Below, piece by piece: positions 1 to 9,400 of a stretch of DNA of 64,000 nucleotides (its first letter is position 1; every line of letters begins with the position of its first letter). The DNA comes from an uncultured Corynebacterium sp. (GTDB taxonomy: Bacteria > Actinomycetota > Actinomycetes > Mycobacteriales > Mycobacteriaceae): assembly GCF_946998835.1 (NCBI RefSeq), contig NZ_CAMQAZ010000011.1, positions 1 through 64,000 on the forward strand, written 5' to 3'. The position numbers and the translations under genes were made by a program. The notes under the pieces are model-generated. The model worked only from the letters and a program-made list of their open reading frames with translations, ran no database searches and was not told the origin of the DNA.

Positions 1-1
1 G

Positions 2-100
2 GATTTAATCGCCATGGAGGTTGAACTTCGTCTCCAACTTTCGGTTGATGTTGACGATTCCGGCTCGTCAGCGGTGTTTTGGCAGGTGGAACTGACCTAA
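2..100 (+). CDS. C-terminal fragment of an unidentified protein (5' end outside window)
   Basis: An open frame enters from the left edge and ends with TAA at 98-100, leaving 32 residues that end in WQVELT. The next gene, a histidine kinase, starts only 10 bases later with GTG, so the two are probably one transcript. The fragment is too short to assign. A C-terminal ATPase domain of a second sensor protein is one possibility given the neighbours, but nothing seen here proves it. Confidence 0.6.
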   Translation, partial: DLIAMEVELRLQLSVDVDDSGSSAVFWQVELT

Positions 101-110
101 GCTCGAGAGC

Positions 111-1316
111 GTGGATACTCCTGAGACTCTGAACCGCAGCTGGCAAGTGCTGCGGTTTGCCCTGGATGTGTTGGTGCTGGTGCTGCTGGCGGTATGCGTG
201 GTGCCGAACCCGGAGTGGCGAATCATCACTTATGCGGCGTGCTTTCTGGTGGTTTATATTGCGGGTTCGGTCGGACCAATCGGGCGGGCTCGCCATGGCA
301 ACGTTGCCAACGAGGTTGCGCTGACGAAGCCGCGCGGTCTGCTGCTGGGTTGGCTTGTGATTCTGCTGCTGTGCTGGGCTGCGATGGCGTTCGCAACGCT
401 GGATGCCTCGTTCCTGGTCTTCCCGCTGTTTTTCGTAATTTTGCAGGTCACCGGTGGGCTTACCGCTGTAATCATGGTGGTTGCGACAACCGCGACGGCA
501 ATCGGTGCTATCGCTGTCCACACGCCGCTGACTTTTGGTGGTGTCCTCGGCCCCATCCTGGGCGGAACATTTGTCCTCACTGTGGGGCTGGGGTTCCGGC
601 TTCTGCAGAAGGAGACCATCGAAAAGACCAAGGCACTAGAGGAGCTTTCGGCTGCCCGCGCCCGCTCGGAAGCGCTATCACGTCGCGCTGGTGAACTGGA
701 CGAACGCGCACGCCTCGCAGCCGATATCCACGACACTGTGGCTCAGGGCCTGTCCTCCATCCAGCTGCTGCTGCATTCGGTGGAGTCGCGCATGAAGAAC
801 GCCCCCATCGAGCATGACCAGGCCTCACTTGATTCTCTACAGCTCGCCCGCAAGGTCGCGGCCGACAATCTCGCCGAGACCCGCCGCATCATTGCAGCGC
901 TTCAGCCGGCTCCCCTCGAAGGCTCCGACCTTTCCAGCGCGTTAGAGAACGTCTGCTCCTCCACGGTGCTCGGCGATGCTGTCAGCTTCTGCGTCGACGG
1001 CACGCCGACACGCCTGCCAGCCACCGTCGAGGCGACCATCATCAGGGTGGCCCAGGCGAGCTTGGCGAACGTCGTCAAGCATGCACACGCCACACGTTGC
1101 CGCGTCACCCTGACCTACCAGCCCGACGAAGTTCTGCTCGACTGCGTCGACAACGGCATCGGATTCGACCCCACCACACCCACCAGCGGAGACAGCGTCG
1201 GTATCGCCAACGCGCGCCGACGTGTGGAAAAGCTCGGCGGCACCTTCACCATCGAATCGGAGCCGGGGCGCGGCTGCGGAGTCAGCGTCAGTATCCCCCA
1301 CGAACTCGCCTCCTAA
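111..1316 (+). CDS. Two-component sensor histidine kinase, NarL/HisKA_3 type
   Basis: A 401-residue membrane sensor kinase starting at GTG 111. About five hydrophobic segments fill residues 12-165, followed by a short coiled stretch and a HisKA_3 dimerisation domain whose motif DIHDTVAQG puts the phospho-accepting histidine at residue 207. A HATPase domain follows, with an N-box-like segment near 310-325, the G1 box DNGIGFD, and a glycine-rich GRGCG close to the end. The family autophosphorylates and passes phosphate to a LuxR-type regulator; that partner lies 61 bases downstream on the same strand. There is no clear extracellular sensing domain, so the signal may be sensed within the membrane. 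The signal and targets are unknown. Confidence 0.93.
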   Translation: MDTPETLNRSWQVLRFALDVLVLVLLAVCVVPNPEWRIITYAACFLVVYIAGSVGPIGRARHGNVANEVALTKPRGLLLGWLVILLLCWAAMAFATLDASFLVFPLFFVILQVTGGLTAVIMVVATTATAIGAIAVHTPLTFGGVLGPILGGTFVLTVGLGFRLLQKETIEKTKALEELSAARARSEALSRRAGELDERARLAADIHDTVAQGLSSIQLLLHSVESRMKNAPIEHDQASLDSLQLARKVAADNLAETRRIIAALQPAPLEGSDLSSALENVCSSTVLGDAVSFCVDGTPTRLPATVEATIIRVAQASLANVVKHAHATRCRVTLTYQPDEVLLDCVDNGIGFDPTTPTSGDSVGIANARRRVEKLGGTFTIESEPGRGCGVSVSIPHELAS

Positions 1317-1377
1317 AGAACCGCGCCTGGTATGCAGGTAGGAAACAAACGTTCACATCACCCGAGGAGTTAGCCAG

Positions 1378-2061
1378 GTGACCAAACCCATCGGAGTCCT
1401 CATCGCCGACGACCACCCCATCGTGCGGGCTGGTCTGCGCGCAGTCGTTGAATCGGCGCCGGATATCGTCGTGGTCGGCGAGGCCGCCAGCGCTGATGAG
1501 GCGGTCAATAAGGTACGCGCATCGCTTGACGACGACTCTTGCGACCGCATCGATTTGGTACTGATGGACCTTCGCTTTGGCGAGGCCCCTGGCACCAACA
1601 CGCGCGCAGGCGGTGTCGATGCCACCGCAGCCATTCGTGCCTTGTCCGGGCGCGGTGTGAAAGCTCCGGAAGTGTTGGTTGTGACCAATTATTCTTCGGA
1701 CTCCGATGTACTCGGCGCTGTGACTGCAGGTGCCGTTGGCTATCTGCTCAAGGATGCTGCGCCGGAGGAACTGATTGATGGCATCCGTCGCGCCGTCCGT
1801 GGCGAAACGGTACTGAACACGCAGGTAGCCGGGCGCCTGATGGGCCGGATGCGCAACCCCAATACAGCACTAACCCCGCGCGAACTCGAAGTGCTCGAGT
1901 TGGTCGCACGGGGGATGTCGAATAGGAAAATCGCAGAACAACTGGTGCTCACTGAAGCGACGGTGAAATCGCACCTGGTGCATATTTTCACCAAGCTAGA
2001 CGTCAGCTCCCGCACCGCGGCTGTTGCTCGGGCGCAGGAGCTGGGAATGCTGGGCGAATAG
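1378..2061 (+). CDS. NarL/FixJ-family response regulator with LuxR-type HTH
   Basis: A 227-residue cytoplasmic transcription regulator and the likely partner of the kinase just upstream. The receiver domain covers about residues 1-130, with the acidic pair DD near residue 12, phospho-acceptor Asp64 in the segment LVLMDL, and the conserved Lys in YLLKDAAP. The C-terminal LuxR/GerE helix-turn-helix covers roughly 160-222 (LTPRELEVLELVARG, then NRKIAEQL and ATVKSHL). The receiver has a longer than usual loop after the phosphorylation site, as in other actinobacterial members of this family. The start is GTG at 1378, preceded by GAGGAG. Its targets cannot be inferred from the window. Confidence 0.94.
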   Translation: MTKPIGVLIADDHPIVRAGLRAVVESAPDIVVVGEAASADEAVNKVRASLDDDSCDRIDLVLMDLRFGEAPGTNTRAGGVDATAAIRALSGRGVKAPEVLVVTNYSSDSDVLGAVTAGAVGYLLKDAAPEELIDGIRRAVRGETVLNTQVAGRLMGRMRNPNTALTPRELEVLELVARGMSNRKIAEQLVLTEATVKSHLVHIFTKLDVSSRTAAVARAQELGMLGE

Positions 2062-2135
2062 GTAAGAGCTAACCTACGGGGCTTGAGCGGCGGGTTAACT
2101 CCGGCGTAGGAATAAAGGCTACCGATGTGAAGGAG

Positions 2136-3305
2136 TTACCAGGAGCTGGTCTCGTCGGCATTGCCCTTCTTCCAGGTCTCCCACGGAATGTTCCAGTCAC
2201 CCAGCCCATCGACACCAGAGAGCGTCCCGCCAACAGTGTTCTTCACAATGACGATGTCACCACGCTTCGTGTTGTCCAGGAACCACTTAGCGTTGGCATC
2301 AGAAACATTGATACAACCGTGAGACTGGTTGACGCTACCTTGTGCCCACGTTGACCACGGTGCGCCGTGGACATAGATGCCGGAATAGGACATCTGCGTT
2401 GCGTAGTTAACCGGAGTGACGTAGCCACCATTTTCCAGCGACAGACCGTAAGTGCGAGAGTCCATCACCATACTCTGGTTGCGATCACCAATGATGTACT
2501 GACCATTCGGAGTCGGGTGAACATTTGACCCCATGGAAATGGGCATGGAGTTCACGACTTTACCGTTCTTCTTAATAACCATGGTCTTGGTCGCATCATC
2601 GGCAATAGCGATAACTTCATCACCGATAGTGAAGCTAGCTTCGGCGGACTCCGCACCGTACATGCCGTCACCGAGATCCGTACCGTAAATGTCGGACTTT
2701 ACGGTAACCTTCGTGCCCGGCTTCCAGTACTCCTTTGGACGCCAGCGAACCTCAGTGTTGTTCAGCCAGTAAAAACCACCCTCCACCTTAGGTTCAGTGG
2801 TCACCTTAATGGCTTCCTCCGCGGCCTTTCGGTCCGAGATGCTCGCGCTGAACTTCACAGCAATAGGCTGACCGACACCTACAGTAGAACCATCCAGTGG
2901 AGACAGATAGCCGTTCACCTGATTAGTCGGCTCGACAGTAGTGAAAGAACTCGAAAGCTTTTCCGCACCCGAGGTTGCATTAATCTCGTAAGTTTTCGAG
3001 TAGCCCAGGGGCTCAGCAGTGGTCCACTTAGACCCCGTGGAGTCAAGCTTGCCCTTTACTTCTTTGCCCTCAGGGTTGGTCATTACGACCTTATCCAGGC
3101 GATGTCCCTCGCCAACCTCGACCGAAATGGGGTCAACCACAGAAACCTCCGTGGCATCATCCTTCACGCTCGCGACAAGACCAGCGTCTGCCTCTTTCGC
3201 CTCTTGCTGTTCGGCTTCTTCTCCGCCAACAGTACAAGCCGCTAGAGAAACAGCGGTCGCGAACGCCACCACCGTCATCGACAGACGCTTAAAAGATTGC
3301 CGCAT
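2136..3305 (-). CDS. lppS: L,D-transpeptidase lipoprotein (LppS/LdtMt2-type, YkuD domain)
   Basis: A 389-residue exported enzyme that makes 3-3 cross-links in peptidoglycan. The N-terminus has a basic start, a hydrophobic stretch and the lipobox LAAC, so it should be a lipoprotein. Two Ig-like domains cover roughly residues 40-240, followed by a YkuD catalytic domain with the signature SHGCINVSD; the catalytic cysteine is residue 331, and an upstream histidine lies in YVHGAPWS. Length and layout match mycobacterial LdtMt2 (Rv2518c, about 408 residues). The following DUF3618, bcp, acpS and fas genes are also neighbours of Rv2518c in M. tuberculosis, which supports orthology. It is convergent with the two-component system. 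Confidence 0.92.
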   Translation of the reverse strand: MRQSFKRLSMTVVAFATAVSLAACTVGGEEAEQQEAKEADAGLVASVKDDATEVSVVDPISVEVGEGHRLDKVVMTNPEGKEVKGKLDSTGSKWTTAEPLGYSKTYEINATSGAEKLSSSFTTVEPTNQVNGYLSPLDGSTVGVGQPIAVKFSASISDRKAAEEAIKVTTEPKVEGGFYWLNNTEVRWRPKEYWKPGTKVTVKSDIYGTDLGDGMYGAESAEASFTIGDEVIAIADDATKTMVIKKNGKVVNSMPISMGSNVHPTPNGQYIIGDRNQSMVMDSRTYGLSLENGGYVTPVNYATQMSYSGIYVHGAPWSTWAQGSVNQSHGCINVSDANAKWFLDNTKRGDIVIVKNTVGGTLSGVDGLGDWNIPWETWKKGNADETSSW

Positions 3306-4019
3306 GATCGTGCTTCACTCCAACAGTGCAATTATTAGCTAGTACTTTAGCGGGCTCACCAGCACAAACTTGATACGCCCTGAAAAAATCAGACTACCCT
3401 GCACTAGCGCTGGCCGTCCCCGAAAACAGTTAACCCGAGGTGAAAAAGTCTTATAACTGTACAGCGCCGGCTAGACAGTCACAGTTTGAAGCCCCACACA
3501 GGGCACAACATGCAAGATAGTCTGACAGTCCCTACAGTTAACCCTCTAGAAAACTGCTGTGCAACCCCCAAAAAGTTGGGCATTTGAATTGACCTGCAGA
3601 AACAGAACGTCCCCAAGAAGCGTTACCAAAAAGTAATCAGTTCACTATCCAGTGTCACCTCCCAGTCGCACCCTAGCTACCCCTTAGCCTCTCTCCGGCC
3701 ATCCCCACCTACGCCCGAATTTCACAGCCACAATAGCCCGACGGCGGTTTATACCAGCCCAGCGAATATTGCCTCGAAGTTAGTGGGTACTGCCTCAAAC
3801 GTTGATACAAGTCGCCAACCAACCCCACTTTGAGGTTTTTCAAACTTTTTTTGAACTTTTTTCAAACGGTTACGCAAACTCCTTACAAAAACACGCAAAA
3901 ACGGCGACATAAAAACCCCGGCTGACCAGCCGATTTTACAAACAATCAGAAACCTGGTTATATATCTTTTCGTTGCCAGCGAGGAGCTCACAAAGAGAGC
4001 ACCAAGCAGGAAACGGTAA
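3306..4019. other. 714-bp intergenic region
   Basis: This holds the promoter region of the minus-strand L,D-transpeptidase at its left end and of tRNA-Lys at its right end. Between 3830 and 3910 lie several short A/T-rich direct repeats (TTTTTCAAAC, TTTTTTGAAC, TTTTTTCAAAC). A weak 80-codon minus-strand frame at 3749-3991 lacks a ribosome site and any recognisable motif, so it is not called as a gene. Confidence 0.6.
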
Positions 4020-4092
<73 letters not shown>

Positions 4093-4103
4093 CGAAAGCC
4101 CAG

Positions 4104-4140
4104 GCCAGACAGTTTTTACTGTCTGGCTTTCGGCGTTTTT
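4104..4140 (+). terminator. Rho-independent terminator of tRNA-Lys
   Basis: A perfect 10-bp stem (GCCAGACAGT at 4104-4113 with ACTGTCTGGC at 4118-4127) and a four-T loop lie 12 bases after the tRNA, followed by TTTCGGCGTTTTT. Confidence 0.85.
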
Positions 4141-4284
4141 AAAGGTAACTCCCTGTTCAGGGCGTTTTTCGCAATAGCATGCCCAGGGTACATTAATCGC
4201 CCGTGCACCCGGGAAACAACCTCTAAAGGGCAGACATTGGGCACGATTTGGGCACAAAACTTCGGTAGTTTGCGGCTGCTGAAA

Positions 4285-4324
4285 AGCGCACAGACCCCAA
4301 GTAACCACTTGGGGCCTGTGCGCT
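4285..4324 (-). terminator. Terminator after the DUF3618 gene
   Basis: An 18-bp stem with one mismatch (4285-4302 with 4307-4324) and an AACC loop lies 12 bases beyond the stop of the minus-strand DUF3618 gene. On the minus strand it is followed by TTTTC, as expected for intrinsic termination. Confidence 0.8.
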
Positions 4325-4336
4325 AACTACCGAAAA

Positions 4337-4618
4337 CTACTTCGCAGCAGCCTCGATCATCTCGCGAATGCGGTCGATTTCCTTGCTGCGGTTACGGTTG
4401 CGACGAATTCCCATTGCGATGCCGCCAACAACGAGTGCGGCGACAACACCCAGTGCCGCCTGCACCTTCGGCTCGTTCAGAACATCGACAACGCGGGTCT
4501 TTGCGTCATCCGCAACGTTCTTCGGATTCGTTCGCACGGTTAGCTCATCCAGAGTACGGGCGAGCTGGTTACGGTTACGCTCAATATCGCGCTGGATATC
4601 TTCAATGCTGCGAGCCAC
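4337..4618 (-). CDS. DUF3618 small membrane-anchored protein
   Basis: A 93-residue protein typical of the actinobacterial DUF3618 family. The N-terminus MARSIEDIQRDIE is the amphipathic, charged family signature; the middle has a short basic region; one transmembrane segment lies near residues 57-74, followed by a very basic RRNRNRS stretch and a C-terminal helix. The M. tuberculosis homologue Rv2520c sits in the same place, beside bcp. Its function is unknown; the topology suggests a cytoplasmic coiled segment tethered to the inner membrane. It is divergent from bcp across about 150 bp. Confidence 0.88.
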   Translation of the reverse strand: MARSIEDIQRDIERNRNQLARTLDELTVRTNPKNVADDAKTRVVDVLNEPKVQAALGVVAALVVGGIAMGIRRNRNRSKEIDRIREMIEAAAK

Positions 4619-4767
4619 GTAAACTCCCTAAAAAGTTGAGTATCTAAAGTGATTGTTCGCCTAAAAGACTAACACTTCCCGTACGGCAACGTGGTCGAGC
4701 ACTGGGAAATACTCCTCGAATACTCCAGAGCCAACACGCATGGCCCCAGAGTCGATACGATTAACTC

Positions 4768-5295
4768 ATGACTACTTCTTCCGCCAACGAAAAAGAATTC
4801 GGCCAAAATAACATCCGACTGGAAGCTGGTGAGCCAGCTCCCGCGTTTACTCTTCTCAACGACGCCGAAGAGCAGGTTTCTCTGTCGGACTACGCGGGCA
4901 AGCCCGTGCTGATTTACTTCTACCCGCGGGCTAACACCCCAGGTTGCACCACTGAGGCATGCGACTTCCGCGATGAATCCGCAGCCCTGAATGGTGCCGG
5001 CATTCCTGTCGTAGGTATTTCTCCGGACAAGCCGGCGAAACTCGCAAAGTTCCGTGAGGACCACGGCTTGAACTTCACCCTCCTGTCCGATCCGGACAAG
5101 GAAACCATGACCGCGTTCGGTGCCTTCGGCGAGAAGAAGAATTACGGCAAGATTGTTCAGGGTGTTATCCGCTCAACCTTCCTGGTCAACGCTGAAGGTG
5201 AAATCGAGAAGGCCTGGTACAACGTTCGCGCTAAGGGCCACGTCCAGCGAGTCCTACGCGACTTGGGCGTAGAGTCACAGTCCACCGAGAGCTAG
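4768..5295 (+). CDS. bcp: Thioredoxin-dependent thiol peroxidase, BCP-type peroxiredoxin
   Basis: A 175-residue cytoplasmic peroxiredoxin that reduces hydrogen peroxide and organic hydroperoxides with electrons from thioredoxin. The motif NTPGCTTEACDFRD contains peroxidatic Cys60 and, five residues on, resolving Cys65, the spacing of the atypical two-cysteine BCP class. Other family features are YFYPRANTPG and the FLLSDPD-like segment (here FTLLSDPDKE). The protein is about 15 residues longer at the N-terminus than E. coli BCP. Start ATG 4768 fits the divergent promoter. The TetR gene 62 bp downstream is probably separately regulated or loosely co-transcribed. Confidence 0.96.
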   Translation: MTTSSANEKEFGQNNIRLEAGEPAPAFTLLNDAEEQVSLSDYAGKPVLIYFYPRANTPGCTTEACDFRDESAALNGAGIPVVGISPDKPAKLAKFREDHGLNFTLLSDPDKETMTAFGAFGEKKNYGKIVQGVIRSTFLVNAEGEIEKAWYNVRAKGHVQRVLRDLGVESQSTES

Positions 5296-5357
5296 CTTGA
5301 CACTGGCAGCCTCACCGCCGCCTACTAACCGCACACCGAGCAGACAGTTTCGCAGTC

Positions 5358-6017
5358 GTGAATCAACCTCAAGGAACTCCGGAGATTCTTCGTCCCCGCC
5401 GCACCCCGGCTCAACAGCGCAGCCGCGAACGGTACGCGCGAATGCTCAGCTCTGCACGCGCGGTGCTCGTGCAACATGGGTTTGAGTCCTTCACTTTCGA
5501 TGAAGTAGCGCGACATGCAGACATCCCCATCGGCACCCTCTACCAGTTCTTCGCGAACAAATTCGTGATGATTTGCGAGCTCGACCGCCAGGATACAGAA
5601 GCCGTTATCGAAGAGGTCTCACGTTTTAGTCAGACGATTCCCACGCTGGAATGGCCCGAGTTCCTTTCGGAGTTCATCGACCACCTAGCTACGTTGTGGC
5701 GCGGTGATGTCTCAAGAAGGGCCGTATGGTTGGCGGTGCAATCAACTCCCGCCACCCGAGCCACGGCTGAGGACACGAAGTCCCGCCTGGTCACCGAGAT
5801 CTCACAAGTGCTGCGCCCGCTGGTGCCGTCGTCAAGCGAGGCGGAACTGAACTTTATCGCCGACCTCTTAATTAACGCCACGTACGCCCTGCTGAATTAT
5901 GCAGTGGACCATCCGGGGAGCGAGGCCGAACGGTCAGCACATTATGAGCTGACTGTGCAGGAAATTAAGCGCATGACAATTTCCTATCTCATGAGCGTCG
6001 CGGAAGCAGCACGTTAA
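5358..6017 (+). CDS. fasR: TetR-family regulator, probable FasR (fatty acid synthesis regulator)
   Basis: A 219-residue TetR-type repressor starting at GTG 5358. The N-terminal helix-turn-helix covers about residues 15-65 (SFTFDEVARHADIPIGTLYQFF is the recognition segment, split over two helices). The C-terminal part is a helical ligand-binding domain with no close signature. Its position between bcp and the convergent acpS-fas unit matches C. glutamicum FasR, a regulator of fatty acid synthase and acetyl-CoA carboxylase genes; that identity is from gene order and family, not from a motif. I could not assign the operator by eye in the fas promoter. Confidence 0.8.
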   Translation: MNQPQGTPEILRPRRTPAQQRSRERYARMLSSARAVLVQHGFESFTFDEVARHADIPIGTLYQFFANKFVMICELDRQDTEAVIEEVSRFSQTIPTLEWPEFLSEFIDHLATLWRGDVSRRAVWLAVQSTPATRATAEDTKSRLVTEISQVLRPLVPSSSEAELNFIADLLINATYALLNYAVDHPGSEAERSAHYELTVQEIKRMTISYLMSVAEAAR

Positions 6018-6056
6018 CAATCGCTACTGCCGACTAACAGCTGCTTTTTGGGGGGG

Positions 6057-6461
6057 CTAGTCCAAACGCACAATGGCAATCGCGTAGTCGCCGTCGTGCG
6101 AGATGCTTAACGACGGCCCCCGCTGCCACTGCCTATCGTGGAAGTGGCAACCCACAGCTCCGTGGAGGCGCAGGCTCACACGGCCATACGCATCCGGTTG
6201 CACCTCTATCTCCTGCCAGTCCAGCTGATCCCGAGAAATTGGCGGCGCGCTTCCGAAAAATGCCTGTGACCAGGCCTTGATGAAGGCTTCTTTAGCAGCC
6301 CAGCGGCCTGCTAAATGACGTGCCAGCGCGGCCTCTCCCAGTCCACGTCGCCTCGCCACCAGCAACTCCGCCGGCGTGAAAACTGCTTGCGCGAACTGAC
6401 TGCCTGAGGCATTCAGTTGTTCCGCAAAGCCTGGGACGTGGACTAGGTCGATGCCAATCAT
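6057..6461 (-). CDS. acpS: Holo-[acyl-carrier-protein] synthase
   Basis: A 134-residue phosphopantetheinyl transferase that moves 4'-phosphopantetheine from CoA to the serine of an acyl carrier protein. The metal-binding aspartate is in the N-terminal IGIDLV and the second acidic ligand in the motif WAAKEAFIKA; SISHDGDYAIA near the C-terminus is also typical. Its ATG overlaps the stop of fas by four bases, so translation is probably coupled. The natural substrate is then the ACP domain of the FAS-I encoded just upstream. The same fas-acpS pair occurs in M. tuberculosis (Rv2524c-Rv2523c). Confidence 0.97.
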   Translation of the reverse strand: MIGIDLVHVPGFAEQLNASGSQFAQAVFTPAELLVARRRGLGEAALARHLAGRWAAKEAFIKAWSQAFFGSAPPISRDQLDWQEIEVQPDAYGRVSLRLHGAVGCHFHDRQWQRGPSLSISHDGDYAIAIVRLD

Positions 6462-9400
6462 GGGTGCAGGACACCTTCTACCAGGCGGGCACCGTCGGAA
6501 AGCAGGACGGCTTTTTCCAAAGCGGCGGGTGAGCCAAACGAACCACCGTCTGCCAGATTGCGCTCGCGAGGACGCTCATACAGCGCTTCTCCACCGTAGA
6601 TGGCCTCGTCGATGCGACGCAGGCCAGCTACTTCTCGCGAGTGTGCCGCGCTCCGCCAACGCTTCGCCGCTTCTGCTCCATCATGTTGCGCAATCGCCTG
6701 GTAGAAAGCTTCCGGATGGACAACCGCAACTAAAGCGGAGACATGCCCGAATCCGAGTGAGGTGACAAACCCGGCCTTCAACGGCAGCGTGCTGCCAAAG
6801 TTGACTGTCTGCGTTGGCCATACCAGACGCGCATGCTTAGACAACACGGGATCGACGCAGTCCAGTGACTTATTCCCCGGCACGATGCCACTGCGCAGCA
6901 CCTGAGTCAGACCAATGAGCTGGAAGGCCGCGGCTCCGCCCTTAGCGTGCCCGGTCAACGACTTCTGAGAGACCACGAGCAACGGATTCGACGGCGCACG
7001 ACCGAGTTCATCAGCGATGCATTCATGCAGTTCGGACTCGTTGGGATCATTGGCATTGGTAGACGTATCGTGCTTGGACAACACCGCAACTTCGTCCGCA
7101 GTGACATCGAGCGCAGCAAGCGCACGGGCCAAGGAAGACTTTCCACCGCCCTGTGCTGCGGCTAGCGCACCCAAGCCGGGAGCCGGAATGGAGGTGTGCG
7201 CACCGTCGGCGAATGACTGCGCGTACGCGACTACACCAAGTACTGGTAGCCCCAGGTCACGGGCTACGTCGCCGCGGGCCAACAACACCGTGCCGCCGCC
7301 CTGCGATTCCACGAATCCTCCACGCCGGCGATCGTTCGGTCGGGAGAAGTATGCCTGATCGATGCCTCTGTCCTCCATGGTGGCGGAGTCAGCGGTAGCA
7401 GCCATGTCGCCGAAACCTGTAATTCCCTCTGTCGAGAGGTCATCGAAGCCACCGGCGACAACAAAATCGGCCTTGCCCAGGGCAATCTTGTCGACACCTT
7501 CCTCCACCGACACCGCCGCCGTCGCACAAGCGGCAACCGGATGAATCATCTGCCCATAGCCACCGACATAGGACTGCATCACGTGCGCCGCGATTACATT
7601 CGGCAGTGCCTCCTGCAATACGTCATTGGCGCGTGGCTGTCCTAGCAATCCGTCGATGTAAAGGCTACGGAGCGACTCCATCGCACCGATTCCCGTTCCC
7701 TGTGTCGATGACACCCGCGCAGGGTTCACCGCTTCGAGCAGCTGCGCTGGGCTAAAGCCGGACGACAGGAACGCATCTACGGTGCAGACGAGGTTCCACA
7801 AGCTCACACGATCTAGATTTTCCATCATGTCCGCCGGGATACCGTAGCGTGCCGGATCAAAACCCTGTGGAATTTGCCCGCCAACATAGCGACTCATCGC
7901 CATACGCCGAGGCACCTGCACTGGTGTGCCCGCAGCCCGGGTCACCAACCATTGGCCTGTCTCGGCATCAAAGCTCGCAGTGGTGTTGTCCGGATTGGAC
8001 GCGACAAATGTCTCTGCTGTTTGCCGGTCACGCACCGAAAAGCTCAGCGCGCGATCCAGGTAGACCGTGGTCAGCTCGGTCATCGTATTGTCGACCAGAT
8101 CGCCATCATCGGCGTACCGACGCACGCCAACTCGCGCTAGCACCTCATCGCGGTAGCGCGAAACAATGTCGCTTTCGGCAATAGCCTGCCCCTCGTCATC
8201 GAGCCAGCCACCCTCATAGGAGATTAGTCCCATTGACCAGGCCAACTCTACGATTCCCGCTGCCGAAAGATCACCGACTTCCGCCTCAAAGCGCGTCCGC
8301 GAAGAACCATATGGCCCCAGCTCGCCGGCACCGACAATGACCACCATGTCCTCCGTCGCCACTGCGATGTCATCAAAGGCCGGTGTCGTCTGCACAATAG
8401 GCCGGCGCGGACTGGGCAGGCCCTGCAGAACTCGGCTTGACGACGGTCCCTGTGCGGTAGCCACATCACCAACCTCGGCACCTTCTGCTGACTCCTGCCC
8501 CGCCTGCGCAGCTTCCTGCGCCAACTGAGCAATATTGAGGTCCACCTCGCCCAATCCGCCAGTGAGATCGGCAACGATGGGGCGTGTGCACGCCTTCTTC
8601 TTAGCCTCGACGCTGGCCAGACGAACGAGCTGGGCTGCCATTTCTTCGGTGGAGAAGGTGCGCACGCCCCGTTCTTCCACTGCAGCAACCAACGGGTCGT
8701 TACCACCCATCAGGTTGGTGCCGCGGACCCAACCAATGTGCGCATGCGCCAATGTCGTGCGGGTGCGCCAGGAATCCTCCACATTCCAGCGTGCCACCAC
8801 TGCATCGAGGGCTGCCTTAGCTTCACCGTAGGCGCCATCGCCACCAAAGCGACCGCGATTCGGCGAGCCAGGCAGCACCACATGCAAGCGCTGCTGCAGA
8901 TTGTTATCCCCACCGAGTGCAGACAACCCTGCAATAAGGCGTTCCACCGACCACAGAAGTAGGCGCATCTGGGTCTCGGACGCGGGGCCTGCGTCGGCAA
9001 GCGAACCCGAAACAGGCGGGGCGGCAAATGGGAATAGCAGGGTCGGCACCAGAGCTGGCTTGGTAACCACCACATCCGCGCCGATTGTCGTAGTCTGCTC
9101 GGTTCCGATCCAGTCGACAAGGGAATCCAGGTCCTGGAAGCTCGACAAGTTAGCCGGAACCACCCACATCTTCGCGTCACCTCGCGCATGTGTGCGGTAG
9201 AGCTCCTTGTAGAAGCTCAGTCGCTGGTGTCCCAGACGTGAGGTGGTCACTACCACGGTCGCGCCTTGACAGAGCAACTGCGCCACCACAGCCGAGGCAA
9301 TCGAGTGTGGCGAGGCCCCGGTGACTACTGCAATCTCGGCGCTCATCTGTAGCTCATCAGTCCGGCTTCCGGCTTCTTCCGCCAGTTGACGATAAATTGT

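Noticed and set aside
3749..3991. 80-codon minus-strand frame between the L,D-transpeptidase and tRNA-Lys
   Set aside because: No ribosome site, A/T-rich homopolymer repeats encode most of it, and it would end without a recognisable domain.
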